Source: Acidimicrobiaceae bacterium
GTDB taxonomy: Bacteria > Actinomycetota > Acidimicrobiia > Acidimicrobiales > RAAP-2
Length of the DNA: 64,000 bases
Direction: 5' to 3'
NCBI GenBank assembly: GCA_003133325.1
Contig: PKXA01000102.1
Coordinates: forward strand, 1-64,000
Part shown: positions 35,339 through 43,307 of the stretch, piece after piece
How positions within the stretch are numbered: the first letter of the stretch is position 1
Layout: each line of letters begins with the position of its first letter
Translations under genes and position numbers: made by a program
Notes under the pieces: model-generated
The model's database searches: none
Told to the model about the DNA's origin: nothing
What the model saw: only the letters and a program-made list of their open reading frames with translations

Positions 35339-35938
35339 ATGAGTGGGCCGGTCACCGAGCGACGGCGTTTGGTGGCGCTGGCCGGCCATGTCGGGAATGA
35401 GCACACCGCACGGGCGGGACTCGATGATCCGTCACCGGTGGTGCGGGTCACCGCACTCGGGGCCCTCGATCGACTGGGCACCCTGAAGAAAGCCGACCTG
35501 GTGGCGACGCTGGCCGATCCCGACCCCTCGCCGCGTCGACGGGCCTGCGAACTGGCTGCCGCCCGACCGGACGTGGATGTCTCGTCCTGCCTCGACGATG
35601 GCGACTCGTCGGTCGTCGAGATGGCGGCATGGGCCCTGGGGGAGCAGGGATCTCCAACATGCGTTCCCGCCTTGGCGGCGCTGGCGTCCATGGGGTCGGG
35701 TCACCGCGACCCACTCTGCCGCGAAGCCGCGGTCGCCGCTCTGGGCGCCATCGGCGATCCTGCCGGGCTTCCCGCCGTGCTTGCCGCGTTGGACGACAAG
35801 CCGGCGATCCGGCGTCGGGCCGCGGTGGCCCTCGCCGCGTTCGACGGGCCGGACACCGAGGCCGCCCTCCGCCGATGTCTCGAGGACCGCGACTGGCAGG
35901 TGCGTCAGGTCGCAGAAGACCTGCTGGACGTGACCTGA
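35339..35938 (+). CDS. HEAT-repeat protein
   Basis: About 199 aa built of five or six helical repeats, for example ARAGLDDPSPVVRVTALGAL, LGAIGDPAGLPAVLAALDD and ALRRCLEDRDWQVRQVAEDL. HEAT/PBS-lyase-type repeats mediate protein contacts; no catalytic domain is present. The ATG at 35339 starts right before the first repeat. A GTG at 35255 would add 28 low-complexity residues and has a weak -10 (CATAGT) 6 nt upstream. It lies between a Lon-PDZ protease gene and mreB and converges on mreB with a 14-bp gap. Partner unknown. Confidence 0.7.
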   Translation: MSGPVTERRRLVALAGHVGNEHTARAGLDDPSPVVRVTALGALDRLGTLKKADLVATLADPDPSPRRRACELAAARPDVDVSSCLDDGDSSVVEMAAWALGEQGSPTCVPALAALASMGSGHRDPLCREAAVAALGAIGDPAGLPAVLAALDDKPAIRRRAAVALAAFDGPDTEAALRRCLEDRDWQVRQVAEDLLDVT

Positions 35939-35952
35939 ACCGAAAGGCGTCC

Positions 35953-36957
35953 TCAGGAATCTGCGTCGGTGAACATGTGGCGCAAGCGGTCGAACGAGTC
36001 GAGACACATGCCTGCTCCTTGCACCACGCACTCGAGCGGCGTCGGAACCAGATGGACCGGCACCTCGGTCTCGTCGGCCAGACGGTTGGCCAGCCCACGG
36101 AGCATGGCTCCTCCGCCCACCAGGTAGATTCCCTGGAAGATGATGTCTTGGGCCAGTTCGGGCGGGGCATCTCCCAGACAATCGACCACGGTGGCCACAA
36201 TCAGGTCCACTTGCTCACGGAGCGCGTAGCGGATCTCCTCGGGCGATAGCACCACTATCTTCGGCAGCCCGGTAGCGACCTCGCGCCCACGGACCTCGGC
36301 TTTCACTTCGTTGTTGTAGGGAAGCGCCGATCCGATGGCCAACTTCAGTTCCTCGGCGGTCCGTTCGCCGATGGCCACGTCGTACTCGCGTCGCACGTAC
36401 TGCTGAATGGCGGCATCGAGGTCGAAGCCGCCACAGCGAATAGCGCGGGAGGTGACCAGCCCTCCCAGCGAAATGACCGCCGTCTCAGAGGTACCACCCC
36501 CGACGTCGACCACCATGTTGCCCATGGGCTCATGGGTGGCGAGCCCGGCCCCGATAGCCGCCGCCATCGGCTGCTCGATGAGATAGACCGACGAGGCTCC
36601 CGCATGACGGGCAGCCATTTTGACAGCTCGCCGCTCGACCGACGTGATGGCCGACGGAACGCAAATCAGCACCCGCGGCCGGCTGAACTTTGTCACCCCG
36701 GCCCGCCGCAACAACAGTCTGATCATCCGCTCGGTGATGTCGAAATCGGTAATGGCGCCTTCGCGCAGTGGACGGACAGCGACGATGTAGCCCGGAGTGC
36801 GCCCGATCATGTGCCACGCTTCATTGCCGACGGCCAGGACGTCACGTGTCTTGGTGTTGAGGGCGATGACCGTCGGTTGGTTCAACACAATGCCTTTGCC
36901 TTTGGCGTAGACGAGGGTGTTGGCCGTGCCGAGGTCGATAGCGAGGTCGCGAGCCAC
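35953..36957 (-). CDS. mreB: Rod-shape-determining protein MreB
   Basis: 334 aa bacterial actin that organises lateral wall synthesis. Phosphate 1 AIDLGTANTLVYAKGKGIV, phosphate 2 VVDVGGGTSETAVISLGG and the adenosine motif YLVGGGAMLRGLANRL are intact. The GTG at 36957 gives the canonical N-terminus ARDLAIDLGTANT and has TACGAT 6 nt upstream, so it is preferred over ATG 36984 or 37038. No mreC or mreD follows; mreB stands alone here and converges on the HEAT gene. It is divergent from the pseudo-HtrA gene. Confidence 0.93.
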   Translation of the reverse strand: MARDLAIDLGTANTLVYAKGKGIVLNQPTVIALNTKTRDVLAVGNEAWHMIGRTPGYIVAVRPLREGAITDFDITERMIRLLLRRAGVTKFSRPRVLICVPSAITSVERRAVKMAARHAGASSVYLIEQPMAAAIGAGLATHEPMGNMVVDVGGGTSETAVISLGGLVTSRAIRCGGFDLDAAIQQYVRREYDVAIGERTAEELKLAIGSALPYNNEVKAEVRGREVATGLPKIVVLSPEEIRYALREQVDLIVATVVDCLGDAPPELAQDIIFQGIYLVGGGAMLRGLANRLADETEVPVHLVPTPLECVVQGAGMCLDSFDRLRHMFTDADS

Positions 36958-36963
36958 TGGGCC

Positions 36964-36969
36964 ATCGTA
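36964..36969 (-). promoter_or_regulatory. -10 box TACGAT of mreB
   Basis: TACGAT on the minus strand ends 6 nt before GTG 36957. This resolves the mreB start to the position that matches the family N-terminus. Confidence 0.5.
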
Positions 36970-37054
36970 GGGCCAGCTGTTCATCCGGCGGATGAGTTGA
37001 CCTGGCCGGCCCTTCTCCGAGCGTGGGTGACCTCCCAATCCCCGATCTCGTCAC

Positions 37055-37060
37055 TAGTCT
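37055..37060 (+). promoter_or_regulatory. -10 box TAGTCT before the pseudo-HtrA gene
   Basis: TAGTCT ends 1 nt before ATG 37062 but exactly 7 nt before the in-frame GTG 37068. If the message is leaderless, the GTG would be the true start. Confidence 0.4.
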
Positions 37061-37061
37061 C

Positions 37062-38396
37062 ATGTCGGTGAGTGGAGACACCCCCGAGGGCACAGATTTC
37101 GATTCGGAGAGCCCCGACCACGGTGATGGAACCCCAGACCCCATTCGGGGCTGGATCTCTCCCGATGACCGCCTGTGGAGACACCCCTCGGAATCGATGT
37201 CGTCCAAGCATGCTTCGTTGGCACGGCTCGGTGGGGTTGATCCGGATCGAAGTCGCCCGAGCCCGTGGATCGTGGGGGGAGCGGCCGCCTGTGTCGCGGG
37301 CGCCCTGCTCGCCTCGGGCCTGGTGATGGCCACTTCGGGAGCCTCACCGGATGGTGGGGCTCCGTCTCGTGCGACCGCGACATCGAGCCTGGCGGAGTTG
37401 CCCACCCCGCCTACGACCGAGCCGGGGACAGCACAACTGTCGAGTGGGACCGAGATGGCCCAGGTGGTGGCGACAGCGCGACCGTCATTGGTGGCCCTGA
37501 CCGTGACTCGTCCTTCCGGAGTGTCGGTGGCCACCGGCGTGATCGCCGAGTCGGGCGGCATCATCGCCACGACCGCCGCCGCCGTCGCCGGTGCGGGTGC
37601 TATCTCGTTCGACGAATCGAACGGCACCCGAACCCCCGCCCAATTGGTCGGGAGTGATCCGATTTCGGGAATCGCGGTGGTGCGAGTGCCGTCTGATCTA
37701 CCGGTGGCCGACTTCGACACCAGTGATCCGATACCGGGAACCATGACGATGGCGATGGCCCTTCATTCCGGTTCCGGTAGTGCCTCTGCCCCTCATTCGT
37801 CGGTGTATGCCGGCCCGGTGCGGTCGTCGGGTACCGAGGTCGGGGTCGCCGGCCCCGCATCCCGTTTCGCGGTCACCACGGTAGACCTACCCCTGTCGGC
37901 CCAAGACAGCGCCTGCGCATTGCTCAGCGGCACCGGGCAGATCTCGGGAATCCTCGACACCAGACAGACGCAAGGTGATGCCACCACCGGCGTGTTCCTT
38001 CCGGCTGAACTGATTCTGGGGGTCACCCGTCAGCTGGTGGCAGCCGGGACCGTCGAGCACGGATGGCTGGGCGTCGAGGCCAGCGACATCAACGGGGCCA
38101 CGGGCGCCACGCTTTCCACGGTGACAGGTGGATCCAGCACTCCCAACGGTGCCACCCTCGATGCGATCGACCCAGAAGGGGCGGCGGCCCTGGCCGGCCT
38201 GCAGATCGGTGACGTCATCGTGGCCGTCAACGGAGAGGCGGTGCACTCGATGGCCGAACTGCGCACCCGCCTGTACGCCGACCTACCGGGAACCACAGTG
38301 GTCCTGGCCATCGAGCGCTCAGGATCGCCGGGGAACACCAGTGTGGTGTTGGCCGCAGGTGGAAGTGATGCATCGGACGGCGATTCGTCGCCGTAG
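37062..38396 (+). CDS. HtrA-like membrane protein with degenerate protease domain and PDZ domain
   Basis: About 444 aa. A cytoplasmic N-terminus (1-75) precedes one membrane helix (WIVGGAAACVAGALLASGLV), a Thr/Pro-rich linker, a trypsin-like domain (about 130-330) and a PDZ domain (about 340-430; GLQIGDVIVAVNGE). All three catalytic positions appear lost. The His region reads IIATTAAAVAGA where HtrA has TNxHV. The Asp region reads SDPISGIAVVRV where HtrA has DLAV. The Ser region reads CALLSGTGQISG where HtrA has GNSGGPL. It is probably a non-catalytic scaffold or sensor. It may start at GTG 37068. An intact HtrA is encoded at 40050. Confidence 0.75.
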   Translation: MSVSGDTPEGTDFDSESPDHGDGTPDPIRGWISPDDRLWRHPSESMSSKHASLARLGGVDPDRSRPSPWIVGGAAACVAGALLASGLVMATSGASPDGGAPSRATATSSLAELPTPPTTEPGTAQLSSGTEMAQVVATARPSLVALTVTRPSGVSVATGVIAESGGIIATTAAAVAGAGAISFDESNGTRTPAQLVGSDPISGIAVVRVPSDLPVADFDTSDPIPGTMTMAMALHSGSGSASAPHSSVYAGPVRSSGTEVGVAGPASRFAVTTVDLPLSAQDSACALLSGTGQISGILDTRQTQGDATTGVFLPAELILGVTRQLVAAGTVEHGWLGVEASDINGATGATLSTVTGGSSTPNGATLDAIDPEGAAALAGLQIGDVIVAVNGEAVHSMAELRTRLYADLPGTTVVLAIERSGSPGNTSVVLAAGGSDASDGDSSP

Positions 38397-38399
38397 CAT
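38394..38399 (+). promoter_or_regulatory. -10 box TAGCAT on the pseudo-HtrA stop codon, driving the DUF2342 gene
   Basis: TAGCAT ends 6 nt before ATG 38406. Its first three bases are the TAG stop of the upstream gene. Confidence 0.5.
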
Positions 38400-38405
38400 G
38401 CAGGC

Positions 38406-39650
38406 ATGCCACCGCCTGAATCCGGGGACGCGGGAAACCCGTTCCAATCTCTGCTCGGCGACCTGATGAAGATGTTGGGTAGCAACGCTCCCGACCAATG
38501 GGAAATGACCCGGTCGTTTGGCGTGAACGTCGCCACGGGTGGCACCCCCGAATCGAATGTGGAACCGATCGAACGGATTCGACTCGAGGAGTTGGCCCGG
38601 GTGGCTGAGCTGCACGTGATCGAGGCCACCGGCATGCCCGTCTCCTCCGATGGCCGCCGCCTCTCCTATCTGCCCGTGGGCCGTGGCGATTGGACCCTCC
38701 GGGCCCTCGACGCCTGGAAGCCGGTGCTCTCCGCCATGGCCCCGACCACCCCTTCCGCGGGGACCCCGGGGGCCCAGGACATCGATGGGCCGAACGGGGA
38801 CGACCCCCTCGGTGGGTTGGGCGATCTATTGGGTCAGTGGGCGGTCGTCATCGGACCCATGTTCTTCGGGTTGCAACTGGGATCAGTGGTCGGTCACCTG
38901 TCCCATAGGGCCCTCGGTCAATACGCATTGGCCCTCCCGTGGGCCCCGTCTGACGAACTGCTGATCGTGACGACCAACGTCAGCTCGTTCGCCGACGATT
39001 GGAGCATCCCCACCGATGAAGCGCTGTTGTGGGTGTGCGCTCGTGAACTGGCGTCCCACGCGGTGTTGTCGAGACCCTGCGTCCGGGCCCGGATGGAAGA
39101 GTTGCTCCAGGCTCTGGCGGTTTCGGCGGGTGCCACCCAACAGGGCCTGACACAACGGTTGGGGGGATTGGGCGATCCCAACGGTGAGCCCGGGATGAAC
39201 CTCGAGTCCATGCAAGATCTCTTCGGCGACCCCGAGGCCCTCCTTGGTGGTCTGCTCACCCCCGAGTTCAAACGGTCTTCGGATCAGCTCACCTCACTGG
39301 CGGTGGTAATCGACGCCTACGCCGATCACGTGGCGGATCAGGTGGGGCGAAAGTTGGTGGGTTCCCACACCCAACTCGCAGAGGCCTGGTATCGACGTCG
39401 GATCGAGCGGGGTAAGGGTGAGGAAGCTGCCGGGGCGCTGTTCGGGCTCGACCTCGAGCAAGCCCAGGTCGACCGCGGCCGCGCCTTCATCGCCGGTGTG
39501 GTGGAACGGGCGGGCGACGAGGCACTGGCCCGACTATGGTCATCCACCCGTCATCTTCCGACTCCACCCGAAGTGGATGCCCCCGGGTTGTGGTTGGAGC
39601 GGATCAGCCTGCCGGAGCCCGACGGTCCGGACCAAGCTACCGAGACGTAA
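38406..39650 (+). CDS. DUF2342/TIGR03624-type putative zincin-like protein
   Basis: 414 aa. The layout fits the actinobacterial family annotated as zinc-dependent metalloprotease or putative hydrolase: a Gly/Asp-rich N-terminus, then DWTLRALDAWKPVLSAM, a Gly-rich hydrophobic run (FFGLQLGSVVGHLSHRALGQ), ALPWAPSDELLIVTTNV, and a helix with ARELASHAVLS. No HExxH is present; relatives as I recall them have RExxH. Here the spacing is RE-LAS-H (213-218), so zinc binding is doubtful. No function is established. The leaderless start at 38406 follows the pseudo-HtrA gene directly. Confidence 0.72.
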   Translation: MPPPESGDAGNPFQSLLGDLMKMLGSNAPDQWEMTRSFGVNVATGGTPESNVEPIERIRLEELARVAELHVIEATGMPVSSDGRRLSYLPVGRGDWTLRALDAWKPVLSAMAPTTPSAGTPGAQDIDGPNGDDPLGGLGDLLGQWAVVIGPMFFGLQLGSVVGHLSHRALGQYALALPWAPSDELLIVTTNVSSFADDWSIPTDEALLWVCARELASHAVLSRPCVRARMEELLQALAVSAGATQQGLTQRLGGLGDPNGEPGMNLESMQDLFGDPEALLGGLLTPEFKRSSDQLTSLAVVIDAYADHVADQVGRKLVGSHTQLAEAWYRRRIERGKGEEAAGALFGLDLEQAQVDRGRAFIAGVVERAGDEALARLWSSTRHLPTPPEVDAPGLWLERISLPEPDGPDQATET

Positions 39651-39659
39651 ACGGCGGAG

Positions 39660-40013
39660 TTATCCGTCAGTCGGGGACGGTGCTCCAGCCTCAGCCTCAG
39701 CCTCAGCCTCGACCGGGGCCGGGGTTTCCTCGGGCACACCGAGATCCCACTCGAGGGTGATGTTCTCTCGCTCAGCGTCGCGGATGACCCGCTCCCGGTT
39801 ACGTCGGTACTGCGGATCGTGCGGAGGCAGCAACACCAGCCGGGCCATCGTCCGATGGCGGAACGACTCGATGAGATCGGCATCACCGAAGTCGGACTGG
39901 ACTTCCCAATGCGGCGCCACCGGGCCGAGATACACGACCCGCACATGGCCGACCGGCGGTTGAGGCTCTTCGCCCTCTTCCGGGACGGTCTGTTCGTCGG
40001 TGACCGGGGTCAT
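39660..40013 (-). CDS. Hypothetical protein with acidic Ala-Glu tail
   Basis: 117 aa, not recognised. The central part (VGHVRVVYLGPVAPHWEV to NITLEWDLGV) looks like a compact alpha/beta domain rich in aromatic and charged residues. The C-terminus is a repetitive Glu-Ala tail encoded by CAGCCT repeats. ATG 40013 has a textbook Shine-Dalgarno AGGAGGT 8 nt upstream, so it is surely translated. It converges on the DUF2342 gene (9 bp between stops) and begins 36 bp after the htrA stop on the same strand, so the two may be co-transcribed. Confidence 0.7.
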   Translation of the reverse strand: MTPVTDEQTVPEEGEEPQPPVGHVRVVYLGPVAPHWEVQSDFGDADLIESFRHRTMARLVLLPPHDPQYRRNRERVIRDAERENITLEWDLGVPEETPAPVEAEAEAEAGAPSPTDG

Positions 40014-40049
40014 GTGGTGGTACCTCCTGGGATGATGGCGGGGGCCAGC

Positions 40050-41579
40050 CTACCCGCCACTTGGGCGGGCTCCGAGCGTGACGTTGATCGTCATGCGGGT
40101 GGCGCCCCGATAGATCCCCACGGTGACGTGGTCGCCAGGCTTCAGCGGATGGATGGCCGCAGTCAGATTGTCAGCGGTTTGGATGGCTGCTCCGTTGAAG
40201 GAAACGATCACATCGTTGTTCTGCAGGCCGGCAGTGTCTGCGGGACTTCCCGACTGCACCGATAGCACCAGGGCACCCGACGCTGGTGTCAGGTGGTCTA
40301 ATTGTTGAAGCGTCGGGGTGACCGTGCCGACCGAAACACCCATGAACGCGGCGTTGGCCACCGGTGTCGGCTGAGGACTGGCATTCCCGGCACCACCCGG
40401 ACCCCCACGCCGCAACTCGGCGAGCCGGGGCTTCACCAGGTCGATGGGGATGGCGAAACCGATGTTCTGGGCCGGGGCATTGCCTGAACTGCTGGAGGCC
40501 ACTGCGGTGTTCATCCCGATCACCTGGGCCTGGGCATTGACCAGAGGGCCGCCTGAGTTCCCCGGGTTGATGGCTGCGTCGGTCTGGAGCAGTCCGGTGA
40601 GGGTCTCGGTCTGCCCACTGTCGTTCTGCGCGGACAGCGAGCGGTTGATGGCAGACACAATCCCTTGGGTGACCGACGGCCCTCCGGCCAACGCCAAGGC
40701 GTTGCCAATGGCCAGCACCGAGTCACCCACCTGGCTCTGCGAAGAGTTGCCCAGCGTGACGGTGGGAAGGTTGGAGGCATTGTCGATCTGCACCAATGCC
40801 AGGTCATTGCCGGGGTCGGTCCCGACCACGTGGGCGGTGAGCGCCTTGGTCTGCCCGAAGAGAGTGACCGTGACGGTGGTGGCCCCGGCGACAACATGAT
40901 CGTTGGTCAGGACCTCCCCCTGGGGGGTGAGGATCATGCCGGTGCCGGCGGCCTGCACAAAATCACCGCCGGAGGAGCTCCCGGTCTGGACGGACTCGCT
41001 GTCGATGGAGACCACAGCAGGTTCCACAACCGCCAGAATCCCCTGGATGTCCTTGGGCTGGGCCAGGACACTGGCATTCGGGAAGTACTCCTTGATGATG
41101 GTCTGTTGGCTGCCGACTCCGACAATGGCTCCAACCATCGATCCCACCGTGGCGGCGAGCACCGCCACCACGATGACCACCACGAGCCAATTGCCGCGGG
41201 TCAGGGTATGGCGAACCACCTGGGGCGCCGGGACCGGTTGGGCGTACCCGTACGGGTATCCCGCACCCGGAGGCCTGTAGCCACCGTAGGAGGGATAACC
41301 CGGCCCACCCGGAGGCGGCCCGTACGGGGGGTAATTGCCCGGATACACGGGGACGGCGTTCCCGTACATATTGAGGTTGGGAGAAGCCTCCGGGGCGGGT
41401 GGTGGTTGTACGGCCGGTGAACCGGGTACAGCCGGTGGCATCGAAGGTACACTCTGTGGCGAGGAATCATTCACCCCGGGATCGTGAGCGGAGCCCGGCG
41501 GGGGCGGGTTTGCCTGCCCACTTTCGGCTCCTTTATAAGAAGGATCCGGCCCCCGATAAGAAAATTGTGAGGATTCCAT
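40050..41579 (-). CDS. HtrA/DegP-type S1C serine protease with PDZ domain
   Basis: 509 aa. A long Pro/Gly/Tyr-rich cytoplasmic N-terminus (about 1-120) leads to one membrane helix (WLVVVIVVAVLAATVGSMVG). Next come the trypsin-like domain with His in LTNDHVVAGA, Asp in DPGNDLALVQI and Ser in NPGNSGGPLVN, then one PDZ domain (GLQNNDVIVSFNGAAI). Such proteases degrade misfolded or regulatory proteins outside the membrane. ATG 41579 is chosen over two upstream TTG codons. It is divergent from whiB. Unlike the HtrA-like protein at 37062, this one has a full catalytic triad. Confidence 0.92.
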   Translation of the reverse strand: MESSQFSYRGPDPSYKGAESGQANPPPPGSAHDPGVNDSSPQSVPSMPPAVPGSPAVQPPPAPEASPNLNMYGNAVPVYPGNYPPYGPPPGGPGYPSYGGYRPPGAGYPYGYAQPVPAPQVVRHTLTRGNWLVVVIVVAVLAATVGSMVGAIVGVGSQQTIIKEYFPNASVLAQPKDIQGILAVVEPAVVSIDSESVQTGSSSGGDFVQAAGTGMILTPQGEVLTNDHVVAGATTVTVTLFGQTKALTAHVVGTDPGNDLALVQIDNASNLPTVTLGNSSQSQVGDSVLAIGNALALAGGPSVTQGIVSAINRSLSAQNDSGQTETLTGLLQTDAAINPGNSGGPLVNAQAQVIGMNTAVASSSSGNAPAQNIGFAIPIDLVKPRLAELRRGGPGGAGNASPQPTPVANAAFMGVSVGTVTPTLQQLDHLTPASGALVLSVQSGSPADTAGLQNNDVIVSFNGAAIQTADNLTAAIHPLKPGDHVTVGIYRGATRMTINVTLGARPSGG

Positions 41580-41704
41580 CAACAAAGGCTCATTTCGCGC
41601 CGTAGAACAAGCAGAGATGGGACAATAGTCGTGTACTGATGGCGGCGGCGGATCGGGTCAAACGGACCGCTGCCAGTCATCACCTTGGATCGGAGAACAA
41701 GCAC

Positions 41705-41950
41705 ATGGATGCGAATTGGATGAGCGAAGGCAAGTGCCGGGATCTCTCCCCCACTGCCTTCTTCCCCAGCGACGGGATCGGGGTGCAAGCCGCCCAGCGC
41801 ATCTGTGCTGAGTGCCCGGTCGCCGACGCCTGCCTTCAGTATGCCTTGGACGAGCGCGTCGACCACGGCGTATGGGGCGGCAAGTCCGAGCGCGAAAGGC
41901 GGCGGATACTTCGCCGCCGACGGTTGAGCCACACAGCCGTGAGGGTCTGA
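41705..41950 (+). CDS. WhiB-family iron-sulfur transcription factor (first copy)
   Basis: 81 aa from ATG 41705, which has GGAG 9 nt upstream; ATG 41639 would add an unconserved extension. Four cysteines for a 4Fe-4S cluster: one in EGKCRDLSP, then ICAECPVADAC (CxxCxxxxxC). The turn GVWGGKSERERRRI and a basic C-terminus for DNA contact follow. WhiB proteins bind the primary sigma factor and respond to redox or NO. The subclass is not assigned. It is followed after 35 bp by the formimidoyltransferase gene. Confidence 0.93.
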   Translation: MDANWMSEGKCRDLSPTAFFPSDGIGVQAAQRICAECPVADACLQYALDERVDHGVWGGKSERERRRILRRRRLSHTAVRV

Positions 41951-41985
41951 GCCAACCCGCACTCTTCAGTGTACCGGTACCCATA

Positions 41986-42849
41986 GTGCTCACCGAGTGC
42001 GTCATCAACATCAGCGAGGGTCGCGACGTGGATGTGATCAGGGACATTGCTGATCAGGCTGGGGCCACTCTCTTGGATGTTCACACCGACCCTGAGCACC
42101 ACCGTTCGGTCCTGACTCTCGGTGGGCAAACGGACAGTATCGAAGAGGCGGCCCGATCCGTGATCTCGACTGCGGTGCGGCGCATCGACCTTGGTGACCA
42201 CCAGGGAGTGCATCCCCGGATGGGAGTTGTCGACGTGGTCCCCTTCGTCCCGTTGGGTCCCACCGGGCGAATCGACACCGCCATCGATGCCCGGAACCGG
42301 CTGGCGGCCTGGGCCGGATCCGACCTCGGATTGCCGTGCTTTCTCTACGGGCCCGAGCGATCACTGCCCGATGTGCGCCGGGAGGCATTTCGGACTCTCG
42401 ATCCCGACACCGGCCCGTCCACCCCGCACCCAACTGCCGGGGCAACCGCGGTGGGAGCCAGGCCTCTGCTGGTGGCCTACAACATCTGGATCACCGTGAG
42501 CGAGGGTTCAGAGTTCGATACTGCCGCGGCGGTGGGGCTGGCCCGAGGCATTGCCTCCTCCATCCGCAGTCCAACCGTGCGGAGCCTGGGTCTGGCCGTG
42601 GGTCCCGGTGCCCAGGTCAGCTGCAATCTCATCGAGCCGCACGCGACGGATGTGGCCACGCTTTTTGACACCGTCTCCCACCTCGTCGATGAGGCCGGCG
42701 GCGACGTCGAACGCGCCGAGTTGGTGGGTCTGGTACCACGAGAACTCCTCACCGGTGTGCCATCTCACCGATGGGCAGAACTCGATCTCAGCGAAGAGAA
42801 GACGATCGAGGGCCGACTGGCATCAGTCGGTGTCCCGGTCGGCTGGTAG
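41986..42849 (+). CDS. ftcD: Glutamate formimidoyltransferase
   Basis: 287 aa. Transfers the formimino group from N-formimino-glutamate to tetrahydrofolate, the last stage of one histidine degradation route. The family N-terminus TECVINISEGRD is present. HRSVLTLGG carries the general-base His, and HPRMGVVDVVPFVPLG and GPGAQVSCNLIEPHAT are conserved. The cyclodeaminase half of bifunctional FTCD is absent, as usual for stand-alone bacterial enzymes. GTG 41986 fits the family N-terminus; the frame upstream overlaps whiB. It is flanked on both sides by whiB genes; no hut genes are in the window. Confidence 0.9.
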   Translation: MLTECVINISEGRDVDVIRDIADQAGATLLDVHTDPEHHRSVLTLGGQTDSIEEAARSVISTAVRRIDLGDHQGVHPRMGVVDVVPFVPLGPTGRIDTAIDARNRLAAWAGSDLGLPCFLYGPERSLPDVRREAFRTLDPDTGPSTPHPTAGATAVGARPLLVAYNIWITVSEGSEFDTAAAVGLARGIASSIRSPTVRSLGLAVGPGAQVSCNLIEPHATDVATLFDTVSHLVDEAGGDVERAELVGLVPRELLTGVPSHRWAELDLSEEKTIEGRLASVGVPVGW

Positions 42850-42856
42850 CTGTCAA

Positions 42857-43138
42857 TCAGGATGCGTTGGCGACGGTCCGTCGCTGCATGGCCCGCTGCC
42901 GTCGGAGGCGGCGGCGCTCACGCTCGGAGAGCCCTCCCCAGATCCCGAATTTCTCCCCGTTGGCCAGTGCATACTCGAGGCAGTCCTCGCGGACCACACA
43001 ACCCCGGCACACCTCCTTGGCTTCGCGGGTAGAGGCGCCGCGCTCGGGAAAGAACAGGTCGGGATCGACCCCCATGCAGTTGGCCCTGGTCTGCCAATTG
43101 CGCTCTTGACGTCCGTACAACAAGGACACCACGTCCAT
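42857..43138 (-). CDS. WhiB-family iron-sulfur transcription factor (second copy)
   Basis: 93 aa from ATG 43138, with GGGAGG 8 nt upstream. Cluster cysteines: one in TRANCMGVDPDLFF, then VCRGCVVREDC. FGIWGGLSERERRRLRRQRA gives the GIWGG turn and a strongly basic tail. Distinct from the copy at 41705 in N-terminus and linker. It converges on ftcD with 7 bp between stops. Target promoters cannot be read from the sequence. Confidence 0.93.
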   Translation of the reverse strand: MDVVSLLYGRQERNWQTRANCMGVDPDLFFPERGASTREAKEVCRGCVVREDCLEYALANGEKFGIWGGLSERERRRLRRQRAMQRRTVANAS

Positions 43139-43307
43139 CGGTGCGCCTCCCTCACCACTTATGTGCTCGGCCCGTCCTGCGAGCCTCATAGCACGTATGT
43201 AACTACAATAGTGTCATCTTCTCCCATGCCAGGGAGAAACGCAAGGTGCAACTCGGTTATTTCCCTTGGCTCGGCCTGTGGGGTCCGGGAGTTCGACACC
43301 CCCGGCA

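Noticed and set aside
38406-39650. Loss of HExxH in the DUF2342 protein as a novel inactivation
   Set aside because: As I recall, other members of this family also lack HExxH and have RExxH, so absence of the motif is not special to this protein.
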